Shown piece by piece: positions 23,578 to 34,587 of a DNA stretch of 64,000 bases; the stretch's first letter is position 1, and every line of letters begins with the position of its first letter. The stretch lies in contig JAJTTP010000001.1 of NCBI GenBank assembly GCA_023313575.1, forward strand, positions 2,294,001-2,358,000. The letters run 5' to 3'. Below the pieces are notes generated by a model. The model did not search any database and was not told the origin of the DNA. It saw nothing but the letters and a program-made list of their open reading frames with translations. The position numbers and the translations under genes were made by a program. This DNA comes from Eutypella sp. D-1 (Eukaryota; Ascomycota; Sordariomycetes; Xylariales; Diatrypaceae).

Positions 23578-24655
23578 CTCGAGTGTTTCCCTCGCTATCG
23601 AGTCACGTGGATACAGTGAAAATGCAGCTGATAGACTAACGAGACCTTATCCCACTCTCCGGATTGATATTCGTAGCAGCTCACAGAGTCGAGTTTTCTT
23701 TGGGAATACAGAGGTTGAGAAGAAACGACAAAGACGTCCAGGAATTTATAGATAGAGGAATCGATTCTTTGGTTGAAGTACTAAATGCTTCGTTATAGCG
23801 ACTGTATGCCAAGGATCGCTTAAATTCTACCTATTGCCAATCGTTGATGAACCGAAGTCATACCCAAACATTTCAGAATTCGTGTGTTAAGCAAACAAGC
23901 CAGGACTGAGAAGTCGACCAGGTGGTGGTCATTCAGCCCACGTGTGGTGCGCCTGCCTGTGACAGACACAGCCTTGAAGGGTTGTTTGGAAGAATGATGG
24001 TGAGATGTACATTCTTGGATTCTTGAAAACATTGAAGTGAAGTAGGGAAGCGGTAACCTAGATCCATTTCACTACCTATAAAAAAGAAAGAAAAAACCGG
24101 CCTAGGCGCCCAACGGGGCGGCACCTGCACAATACTGTTGTCAAGGGATTTACCTATCCGTACATGATACCTCTTAGCCTCTTAGCGTACCGGCTGCGTA
24201 CCTACCTGCATCAACTCCATAGAGGTTATAAGGTGGGGACCGGCGGACCGGCGACATTGTAGCATTGAAGCTTCCGTAAAAGGAGTGCGACTACTTTGTA
24301 TCGATATCAAGTATGTGAGTATTGTCGGGTTGGTTATTACCTAAATCGCATATTGCGCTTGCCACCTGAGTCATATTGCGACATCAGTTCTGACGAATCG
24401 GGAAAGTTTCGAAACCCACACATTTCGTTTAGCTTTAACTTAGAACTTACCACTTACCTACACTACATATTATTTACCTAAATGTCTGGTAGATGATAAC
24501 TTCACAGTTTTGATTCTCCTTTTTATCGGAAAAAGAGGAAAAAAAACTCACCAAGATTAATAAAATCAAAGGTTGATGACGGCCACTTTTAGCTAGCAGT
24601 ACCCGGGTGCGTGGAAATGATCAATCTTCAACTCTGATGTCCTCAAGCACAAGAG
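23578..24655. other. Divergent promoter region
   Basis: A spacer of 1.1 kb shared by the histidine phosphatase (-) and STK19-like (+) genes. I see no gene and no clear regulatory motif beyond A/T-rich runs near 24080 and 24530. Confidence 0.5.
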
Positions 24656-25909
24656 ATGAGCCTACGGTCGATTCTAGGCGGCTCGAGCCGGATTAGAAAG
24701 GCCTCCAAAGCCTCCTCCGGAGGCGCGAATCGATCCTCGCCTTCTAAGTCATTATCGTCCCCCAAGACCGCCCGCCGCAAAGCGAGCGCCTCCAAAGGCG
24801 CACGCCCAGATGACGGGGACGACGACCTCTTCCAAGACAAGCTCGACGACTTTGGTCTGGTCCGGACCCTCGCAACCGAACTAAACCTGAGGGACACCGT
24901 GCAGGCAATCCACTACATCCGCGCGCACATGTTCTCGCCGATGCCGCAGGAGGCCGCCGGCATGAGCTCGGCGAGGATCGCCGAGGTACTGAACTACCGC
25001 CGGCGCTTGCCCCCGCTTGTCACCGTCTCCCACATACAGACCCTGCTGTCATCGCCAAGCGCCGTCGAGAGGGAGATTGCGGACCTCGTGCGCTCAGGAT
25101 TCATTCGCAGGGTGGTGGTGGCCGGGCGCGGCGACGTTGGTGACACGCTGATCCTGGCCGCGGACTTCGAGCGCATGGCCACGGAGTCGCCCGACCTGGA
25201 CGCGGGCACGCGGGACGCGCTCCTGGCATACATGAAGGACCACCCGGGCGTGCAGGCCGTCAGACGGGACTCGCTCCCCGCGGCTCAGATCACCGCGCTA
25301 ATCCAGGCCGGCTTCGTCACGGCGCACCACACGGGCGTCAGGGGCTACGGCACCATGTCGAGCACGATGAACCTCTACTCGCGCCCCGAGGACAAGGGCA
25401 CCCTGACGTCCCTCGAGACGGTCTCGAGACAACCGGCTGGGTCGTTTGGGGCGGTCGGAGGTGAAGGCGCGGTGCACAATGCGGGCGGGAGCGGGGGAGG
25501 GAGGAAATCAGGCGGTGGCGGCGCCACCGATGACACTGCTACTGCTACTACTACTACCGAGCTGAAGCTCGCGGTGCCAGGCAATGGGACATTCCTCAAG
25601 CTCGCATCGTCAGCGTTAGACCACCTCGTGTCGCTGCTAGGGCGGTCACGCTTCCGCGAGGCGCCGGAGACGGTGCTGCGGGAGCGGTGGGACGGCGGCT
25701 TGGCCATGGCGACGACGGCGCGGGACGAGGCGCGCTACGCGGCGAAACGCGCCCGCAGAGAGTTTGCGGGTGTCTTGCCCGGCCAGACGCGCAAGTGGCG
25801 CCAGTTCTACGGCCTCGCGTTTGACTGGGTCCTCCGGGAGGCCGTCGCCTCCGGCCGCGTCGAGGTCTTCGATACCGGCAGCGTGGGCCGCGGCGTTCGC
25901 GCCTGCTGA
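24656..25909 (+). CDS. STK19-family winged-helix protein (misnamed serine/threonine kinase 19)
   Basis: A single exon of 417 aa. Residues 1-60 are a basic, Ser/Lys-rich disordered head. From about residue 65 the sequence matches the Stk19 family as I know it: TLATELNLRDTVQAIHYIR, PPLVTVSHIQTLL, VEREIADLVRSGFIRRVVV with a following LILAADFERM, then LPAAQITALIQAGFVT. These read as consecutive winged-helix modules. A Gly/Ser/Thr low-complexity insert (about 270-300) splits the last module, which resumes at NGTFLKLASSALDHLVSLL. No protein-kinase motifs are present. Animal STK19 is now regarded as a DNA-binding factor in transcription-coupled repair rather than a kinase; a similar role in fungi is inference. 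The start is the first ATG of the frame and fits the basic N-terminus. Confidence 0.75.
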   Translation: MSLRSILGGSSRIRKASKASSGGANRSSPSKSLSSPKTARRKASASKGARPDDGDDDLFQDKLDDFGLVRTLATELNLRDTVQAIHYIRAHMFSPMPQEAAGMSSARIAEVLNYRRRLPPLVTVSHIQTLLSSPSAVEREIADLVRSGFIRRVVVAGRGDVGDTLILAADFERMATESPDLDAGTRDALLAYMKDHPGVQAVRRDSLPAAQITALIQAGFVTAHHTGVRGYGTMSSTMNLYSRPEDKGTLTSLETVSRQPAGSFGAVGGEGAVHNAGGSGGGRKSGGGGATDDTATATTTTELKLAVPGNGTFLKLASSALDHLVSLLGRSRFREAPETVLRERWDGGLAMATTARDEARYAAKRARREFAGVLPGQTRKWRQFYGLAFDWVLREAVASGRVEVFDTGSVGRGVRAC

Positions 25910-28900
25910 TCGTCTGTGCCGAACGGGGAGTTGCCCGCGATAGTCAGTTAGCTTAGCCTTACCGTGTTATTTTATGTCGTGTTGTACTGTATTAAGCACG
26001 TGCACCATTCGAGTAGATATCGTTATTATATGATACTTCTGAATTAGATGGCATAACCCTAACCCAACCCAACCCACCTGTTACGGTGGCTGATGTCACG
26101 ATTTAGCGATCCCACTCGTCTCGGTACTCAACTTGTCAAAGTGAGTAGTGCCTGGAGTGCTTGTCTATCTATGTACATAACTACATGCTTCTAATATATA
26201 CAAGGAACGGAAGTATCCACAATGCCTGACGTCTTCAGATTACTTACATATGCGTTCTATGGAGAAACTGGAGAGAGGGTCCCGACGCCCCATACATAGC
26301 TAGCTACCCTGAAATTGCACGTGCGCGCGCTGCCGCTGGATGATTTGCATGTGAGTGATCTTCCCCCCGGGCCCTCCAGCTCCTCCCTCTGGAGGAGGAA
26401 ACTCAGGAAGGAGGAGGGACTGCGGTCTCTCTCAGGCCCATTGTATTAACTTCCAAGTTCCAGGTAACTAGGTGCTTGCATTATGTACCTAAGTATGTAT
26501 GTACACGGGTAGGGAAAACTCCCGGCGGTGCGGTGCACGAGCTGCCTGGTGGCCCCCTTTTGTGTCGGCCTCGAAGAGCCGTCGTCAGGGTCAGGGTCGC
26601 CGTCATGTTCATGTTTCTCGTGCCCGCGCTTGTCCCATCGCGGAAGTTTCCTTCGATTTTGATACTTATAAGTATGACTATTATTACTAATTATTACACT
26701 GTCAGCCTATTATAGGTACCTATGCAGGTCGTTTCACGCCTACGTATCGTAGGTGCTGTTGTATGTATTTACAAAGCTTCTAGAAAATGAAGGTGACCTG
26801 GTAGGCGGTTCTGCGTAGGTATATATAACAGCAATAGAAACCGCCCCCCCCTCTCCTCTTTCTGCAGCTAGGCCGCGTTGCAGACGAGTACTAATATAAG
26901 ATGTATGTTGGAGTAGACCCCGGACTGAAGACGTGATGCTTTAGTGGCAGAATCTGAGTGGGCGGGATTTGCCGGGCGCAGACATCACATTTTCCGGATT
27001 GGGCGACAGGCGAGATTGGCTTGCTTGCTGGCCTCCTGTCACCAAACCACACAAACTCGTTTATGTTTGGCTTATCTCCCTTTTGCATGCAATGCCTAGC
27101 TAATAGATATATACGTAGAGTGGTAATACATCATAGGCGTATATGCACGACCTTTTTGGGCCATTTTGCTGCCCGTCTTGTCTTCTGTCTCGCCTCGTTA
27201 CCGTACACTTGATATTATTTTTTTGCTCCTTTGCGGTGCGTCCCGCTACTACGGTGACGAGATGTGACAGACGGAAAGGGGGAGGCGGACAGCGTGCTAC
27301 TGATGTGATTGAAGGTGCATACATAGACGGAACCCCTGTCAAGGCATTTCTTGTACATGCACACAAGCTTACGTATCCATACGGAGTACTGGCTTAATTC
27401 TGCAGAACTAGACGAGAACGTTACGGCAAGACAAAGACATCTAACTATCGTCTTCCTGCGGGGCCGGCGGATTGTTCGACGGGTACGCACATACACATAT
27501 ACACATTATAACCTAGTATCGGCGAGGGGAGAAGGGCGGGAGAAACGTGCGGGTGACAACGGGGGAATGTTGATGACGACGGTGGGAAAAAAATTAAAGA
27601 TGATTACATAGTAGATTGTCGGTTGTCTTCCCGCCCCAGTTCTTCCCGTCATTTCCGGTACCTGCATTCTCGCATTTTCTAGTCTAGACTGGACAAAATT
27701 GAGTGGTTGCATCTGCAACCTGAATCCCGCACCTGCATGCAGCAACGCAGCAGGATGTGGAAGACTCCATCCTCCCCGATCGGCCCACCGGACCATCCCC
27801 ATTCCATTCGCATGCCCCCGGACCTATCCATGCTATGTATGAATTGCATGAGGTCCTAACCTACCTAGAGCTTGCATGCATGCAATGCAGAGTTATTGAT
27901 GCCCATTTCGGATACCTATCTAAGATAGCTATATCGTGCTATACACGTCGTGGGAGCACTTGCGTCGCGCTGCGTTATACTTGTACGCACAAGTGAATGT
28001 TAGCCGTACATTAGCAGGTCATGCTAGCTGCCCCAAAGAGGCAAAGAAAGGGGTTTCGTGGTTTACCGGCGCAGAGGAAAGAAAACCCAGCGGGTTTCAG
28101 GGACTGCAGGGTATATCCAGCACATACGTATTCGTAGTGTCGTCCGTACGTAAGGGCGAAGGGTACCAAGCAAAGCAGCTAAGTATGCAGGTAAGGACTA
28201 TCTCTATGCTTGCTGAAAACGCCCAGGTTATGGAGGCGGTCTTCCTCGAAGGATGACTACCTCGGAATGAAATGCCATTTCGACAGCCCGGGCTGAGATA
28301 CTGACAGGCTTCACTGGAAAGAACTTATGCGATTCTTTCACTTGTTCTTATTATCACTATATCTTTTTTTTAAAGAAAAAAAAATCATCGGGAGCCTGCC
28401 TAGATAGTGCTTAGGTACTAAACAGAGCGAGAGTTCGTGCTATAATATTCCCGGCCGTTAGCACCTATGCAGCTACCAGGACCGGGGAGGCATGCCTAAT
28501 AAGTAGGCACATAAGCGTGTCTGCATGTTCTCGCTCAATCGTTTCAGGGGTTTCCTGCCTCTGGGGACGGGACCTCTGTCCAGAAGAGGACCCCGAGACC
28601 CTAATAATAACCCGGGAGAAAGAGACATCCAGGCCTGCCAGGGAGAGTTGCTCGAAGACAGACATTAGCTCGGAGAATTATGAACCGGGGGCGAAATGAA
28701 CGCCGATGATGCGCCTGGCTTCCAGTGATCGCGTCGGCTATTGGAATGAAGGTCAACTACTTGATAGGCTCTATACGCGTTGCCCTTATCTTTTTGGGGT
28801 AATTTGCCACAAAGAACGCCGAGTCAAGTGTTTATCTTCTCGTAGGATCGTGGCAGTAGTATTGGGCCGCCATCCATTCTTCAAAGAATTTTCTCGGAAG

Positions 28901-30670
28901 CTCAATTGATCGGCGTTGGGGGGGGGGGGAGGTCGGATACTCCAGTTTCTCCTCTTCGTCCTCTTCACAGAGAGCCACCAACCGTTCTCGGGTAACAACA
29001 GGCTTGCAGGCTTATTGCGCACGCACGCACACATGCTCCTGCTCCTCCTCCCTCTCAAGCATTGCAAGCCACCTCTGTATCCATAGATATATACATAGTA
29101 GATGCATAGGCTCAGGGTTCTCGCCGTCACAAGCGTCAGGAAGAAGCCCTGTCAAACCAGAGGTCAGTGTCAAGTCAATGTGTCAGCGGTGGCGTCTTGG
29201 GTGTCGTATGGGGCGTTCGGGCTGTCAGAACGAAGCGAAGTACGGCTTTGTCTCGTAACCTGGAAAGCCTGGAAACTTTGGAGAAACCTGTAAGTCCCCT
29301 CCCCCCGGTCCCCCCACATGTTGTTGATAGGTACATAGTTGATGGTAACTAAAGGGCAATCCAACCTAATCAATCCATTGATGGGATGATCTACTGATCA
29401 GCGAGTAAACGTCTCGCTACAATTTCACAGTAATGTCACAATAATGTACCTAAGTACGCAAGTACATGCCTGTTGTTCTGGCTGGCAATTGGGCAATCAT
29501 CATAAACCCGGAAAGCTGCCCAGTCTGCCAGTTGCAACTTCCAAAATGACATACAGCCATTCATGTTAGATGAACAGGGTTGTACATATTGGGTACCCAC
29601 CTATAAACCCGCACTAATGTACCTAGCCAGCTTAGGTGCTTGAGTAGTGACATGACAAGCCCCAGAGAAGAAGCCCTGCAACCTCCCTGCAAGTCCCTCA
29701 ACCTTGAAGATCCTCCAAACCCTGTACAGTCCCTCTCCCGAGGTCCTCACCTACCTGGGAAGCAACTCCACGCCCGCGCTTCACCCATGTTCAACGACTA
29801 TTCATCCCATCACCCCGTCTACCTACTCTTGCAGCTACTCCTGTTGCTTGCTTGTCGGGTCTGGACGCAGACGCACACCCAGACACCCTTACACTATCCT
29901 ACCCTACTAGGTACCAGCCTACCTACCACCATATGCTAGGTATCTTCTCTTGTTCCTCCACGTCTGTTACTCAGTAACGCCGAAGGAGAACTAACCATCT
30001 TACTACTATCTACCCTCCAACTGTTTCTCCTTCGTTGAATTCGATTCACTCCTTATCGATTCTTCTTCATTACCTCACTTTTTTTTTCTGCTTCTTTTCT
30101 TTTCTCGTTCTTCACCTTTCTTGGTCCAGTGACCATTGTCGCTCGCTTTTGGACTTTTTACGAGATTGAACTCTGTAGAAACATATCATTTTTAATTGTA
30201 ACAAATTGAAATCCACCCAAGAGCGAAAAAAGGCGAGTGGGAAAAAGAAAAGGATAGAGACGGAGAAAGAAGATCCAAAAAAAATCGAAGATACGCGGAC
30301 CGCATAAAACAAGTCGCAACTGGGGGACCAAGCAGCTTCTACATAGTACTTCCCATCACCATTGACTACTACATACCCACCACCACCTATTTGACTTCAT
30401 TGTGCGACCCTGATCTACATAGTACTTGGACGGACGGGTGGACGGACAGATAAACGACGGAGCGACGAAACGAACGAACGAACGATTTCGCTCCGACTAA
30501 GACCTTACTACTTTCAACACCATACACACGAACATCCTCACCATCTCACATTTTTCCAATTCGACCACCACGTCCACGCCGACTATCTTTGATAACACTT
30601 TCGTTTCTTCTTCTGAATCTGCTTTCTCAAATTGCGGCTCATCCGGTGCGCCAGCTAACATCAACTAAGT

Positions 30671-31073
30671 GTGAGTCTATAATCTTTTTTTTTGAAACCC
30701 CTATTTGTCATGTCAGCTATCCATATGTATCTCTCCCCCCCCCAATTCCTCCCACGGGGATTCAAAAATAGATGTACCCCGTAAATGGCATGAGAAAATA
30801 GGAGCTGGGGCGAAAAGATGTCCTGTGCGGTTCTTCCGTTTCCGCCCGTTGCTGTAGCACAGATATCCCCCCGCTTACCTATCAACCTACCTACCCACTT
30901 TCACCCTCCCACGTAAGGTTGATGGCTGATGAGAAAAGAAGGTCGTTGCTCAGTCACCAGTCACTAGTCACTACATCACCTAGGTACCTACCTAGCTGGT
31001 CACCGGTCACCGGTCACCAGTCACCAGTCACTAGTTTACCAGTCAACTCACTAACTTCACTATTTCAAAGCAG
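30671..31073 (+). other. Predicted 5'-leader intron of the kinesin gene
   Basis: A GTGAGT donor at 30671 follows about 600 bases of pyrimidine-rich, leader-like sequence. The likely end is CAG at 31071-31073, preceded by a CTAAC branch-like site at 31051-31055. The ~403-bp size is long for this window, so the call is tentative and rests only on splice signals. Confidence 0.35.
30951..31050. repeat. GTCACCR minisatellite
   Basis: Tandem 7-bp units of the type (A/G)GTCACC with variants GTCACTA, in two blocks (30951-30972 and about 30997-31034) separated by CCTAGGTACCTACCTAG. It sits just upstream of the putative branch site of the kinesin leader intron. Confidence 0.8.
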
Positions 31074-31634
31074 ACACGACTTGGAAGCTTGTTGTGTAAT
31101 TGTGTGTGTGTGTTATTGCTGAGCTCAAGCCGATATCCTGGCTCGTGCATTTGCAGTTTCATCTCCAGATCTTCCCACCCCGACTGTAACCATAAACTGA
31201 GGAACTAAACCGAGGAACGTGAGCTACCGAGTACCAGTCTCAGTGACTGAATCCCAGGCCCAATCCCAGTCCCAGTCCTAATTCCTCGCGATCACTCCCA
31301 TTTGGGCCAACCCAAAGATCTTCGCTGTTTGATCTTGCGGATCGATGCTTTCCCAAAACTTCTAGACCTTGCGAGGTGTGAAACGATCCGACTTGGAACC
31401 TGGACACATGCGACCGTATCTTAAGGCTACCCTCTCCCCCCAAAACCCCCAATTTCGTCATTGAATGACGACCAACCTGGGCTTGTTTTTTTCTCGGTTT
31501 TCCTGGCGGTATTATTTTGGCGACATACATTCATTGCACACGGAGCCTGGATTAATGGGATCGTAATCAACGAACGAAATCAACGAACATAGGCTGTGCG
31601 TGTCTTTATCCCCGGATGATCCGCCTTCGTCACC

Positions 31635-34587
31635 ATGACAACTACTTTACCTAGGTCGCGCCCTTCCAATGGGCCGCCAAACTCATCCTTACCCGTCTTG
31701 CCCCTACCAAAGTCCCGAAAATCAACATCGGGTATTGCGACGCCAACAAATAGACCGACTACACCAAAGAGTGGATTGCGAGCCCCATCTACGAATGCTT
31801 TTACAGGTCCTCCTCCTTCACCGGCGCCCACCACGGCTCTCCCGACTCCCAAAGGCGCCCCCGCGGTCAACAAAGCCGGCAAGACGATCAGAAAGACCGT
31901 GAGTATCAACTCATTCCCACACCCCCCAACCCGCGTCTCCAGCATTTCCGTGAGCCCATTACCTGGATTAGCGACACCGGCAAGGAAATCACGCGCACCT
32001 CTAGCGACTCCAAGAGTAGGAAATATCGGTAGCAGCGCTCCAAGCCTTCTTAATGGGAGCGCAGAAGGAAAATCGGTCTACAACGGGCCAGGAATTAGGA
32101 CATCAGATGGGCTTACTAGCATTGCGTCGCCCACACAGAGCCGTAGTTCATCGGCTCAGGAATCATATTCGACATCTGCAACAACATATGACGACCCAGC
32201 TGATGGCGGCATGTCTGCTGCCGACAAGCGTGCATCGAAAGGTGCCGACGGTAAAGGCAATGTTCTCGTTAGCGTAAGAGTACGTCCGGATGCCGCAACC
32301 AGCCAGAGCAAATCCGAAGGAGAGTGGCTTGTAGACGGACGGAGATCCCTAATATCCTACCATGGCCGTGACGCCGGTGACTATTACTATGGTAAGCGCG
32401 AACTATCGCCCTTGACTTACATGTTCCTAGCTGATTTCTTGAACAGATAACGTTTTCTCGACAAATGATGACAACAGTCGTGTCTATGACCATAGTGCGA
32501 AACGCTTAGTTCGCCGGGTTATGGAGGGCTACCACGGAACGGTATTCGCTTACGGTATGACTGGTACAGGCAAAACCTTTTCGATGCAAGGCACCCAATC
32601 GTCTCCCGGTGTGATCCCGCTGGCCATTACGGATATCTTCTCATATATTCGCGAAACACCGTCACGAGAGTTCCTTCTTCGGGTTAGCTACCTCGAAATT
32701 TATAACGAGAAGATCCACGACCTACTGAGTATGCCCACGGGCGCTGGAGCCCCTGGAGCTGCTGCTCAGGAGGAGATCAAGCTGCGAGAAGACAGCAAAC
32801 GTGGTGTATATGCCTCCCCTTTAAAGGAAGAGATAGTACAAAGTCCCACGCAACTCCTGCGGGTTATAGCCCGTGGAGACCAGGCGCGTAGAACCGCTAG
32901 CACACAGTTCAACGCTCGGAGTTCCCGGAGTCATGCCGTCGTCCAGATTGTTGTTGAAAGCAGGGAGCGCGTGTCCGGCGCTTCCGAAAGCAAGCGATCG
33001 GGAATTCTACCGAACGGAGTCCGGGTGTCCACATTAAGCTTGATCGACTTAGCAGGCTCAGAGAAAGCCGCCGAATCTAAAGAACGCCGACAGGAAGGTT
33101 CTCATATCAATAAGAGCTTGCTGACTCTGGGTACTGTGATATCGAGACTCTCAGAACAGAAAGAGGGGAAATCGGCCGACAAGGAAGCTAAGCACTTACC
33201 CTACAGAGACAGCAAGTTGACGAGACTACTTCAAGGAGCGCTATCAGGTAATTCCCTAGTTAGCATCCTGTGCACCATTCAGACCACCGCTGGGAATAGC
33301 TCTACCGCGAACACCCACGCAACGGAGACTCTCAATACTCTGAAATTTGCGTCGAGAGCGAAGAACAGCATTGTCAGTCATGCTAAACGAGCCGAGGAGG
33401 CTTTGGGGGCTGGCGGTGAGGGCGGCGCCAGAGTCTTGCTCGAACGATACCGAATGGAAATTCAGGAATTGCGAACCCAGCTAGACTCCCAGGCTAAGTC
33501 TAACAATGCCAAAGCCGAAGAAGAGGAAAGACTCAAGGACGAAGAGGAAGAGCGTGTCAGAGAGAAGGAGGCCGAAGCCCGGCACGAGGAACAGATGCTA
33601 GAAATGCAGCTTGCTCGTACAGCGTTGAAAGAGCGTATCGATCACCTGAACCGGTTGATTCTTAGTTCGAAATCCACTGGCGTCAATTCCAACGGGACAT
33701 TCAGCGCGATGGGCATTCATCCTCGCTTTTCGCAGTCATCGATCCGCACCTCGGTTACAACTTCGAATGCTAGCCGGCCCCCCTTACTAGAGAGGACAGC
33801 ATCCGTAGGATCCTCGGCATCTACAATCGGCCGAAGATCGAGCGCACAACGACTGTCGGGTACGGCTGAAGGTGGATCGGGCGAAGATGAGGACAGCGTG
33901 GGTGAATATGGCGATGGTACAGCTACTTTGCAAGCCCAAAACCAGTCGTTACAGGCAGACTTAGCCGACAAGAATCGCTACATCGCGACGTTGGAGAAGA
34001 GGCTGCTCCAGGCCCGGCGGGCGAGCTCGTCCCGGACATCAATGGGGAACAAGGGAATCATGGTCGGAGAGGATCATAGCGTCTCCGCGGTGCTAAGGGA
34101 CAAAGATGCCGAGATCGCAGAGCTCCGGGCCAGGCTGGATGACAAGGACAGGATGCTAGCGGCTCTTCGCAGCGCAGCACGCTCAAGGGATGCCGCCGAA
34201 GGAATAGAGTCTTCCAAAAATGAGACACGGAACGAGACCAAACATGAGCCCAGAAACGAGGTGCGGTCATCATTGCTCTACGAAGGCGCGGTTAGTCCGC
34301 CCCCTCAAGGCGCTTTACCGGATCCACCGATCATCACCCCCCATGGTAGTACCTCGATCGAGCGGAGAACGAGGAGCGTCGATGAAATGTCTCGCATCCT
34401 CGACGAGATGATTCAGGATCGGGTCGAAACAGGCCAGATCGTCAGGGGCTCTCGTGGTAGTGTTCGAGTGGCCAACGATCAGAAAGCCGAGGCCATGCTT
34501 CGGTCAACTCTGACGAGTCCGGAATCAGAGTTATTCAAAGCGCCATTGGAGACTGATTCGAAGGAGGTAGTAACACTGGGCGCTTGA
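31635..34587 (+). CDS. Kinesin motor protein, Kip2/KipA (CENP-E-like) type
   Basis: Plus-end-directed microtubule motor; in Aspergillus KipA and yeast Kip2 homologues carry polarity or +TIP cargo to microtubule plus ends. Exons 31635-32391 and 32447-34587 give 965 aa. An N-terminal ~200-residue Pro/Ser/Thr and basic region (microtubule-binding-like) precedes the motor. Motor motifs: NVLVSVRVRP, P-loop GMTGTGKT (residues 289-296), switch I NARSSRSHAV, switch II LIDLAGSEKA, and HLPYRDSKLTRLLQ. A neck and predicted coiled coils follow (Glu/Arg-rich about 560-630, then NRYIATLEKRL and DAEIAELRARLDDKDRMLAAL). The short intron (55 bp) interrupts the motor before DNVFS. The GMTGTGKT form and basic N-terminus favour Kip2/KipA over kinesin-1 or kinesin-5; assignment is by motif recall, not alignment. 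Confidence 0.9.

Larger units (their letters stand above)
25910..31634. other. Long gene-poor spacer and kinesin upstream region
   Basis: A 5.7-kb spacer. Short ORFs (all under ~110 codons) have no recognisable similarity or coding-like codon use. It contains many TACCTA/TAGGTA half-sites, a G-run at about 28919-28930, a pyrimidine-rich promoter-like stretch (about 30050-30120) and the predicted leader intron and minisatellite listed separately. Confidence 0.5.

Noticed and set aside
26054..26078. TAACCCTAACCC-like sequence suggesting telomeric repeats
   Set aside because: Only one true CCCTAA-type unit followed by degenerate CCCAA units; far too short for an interstitial telomere.
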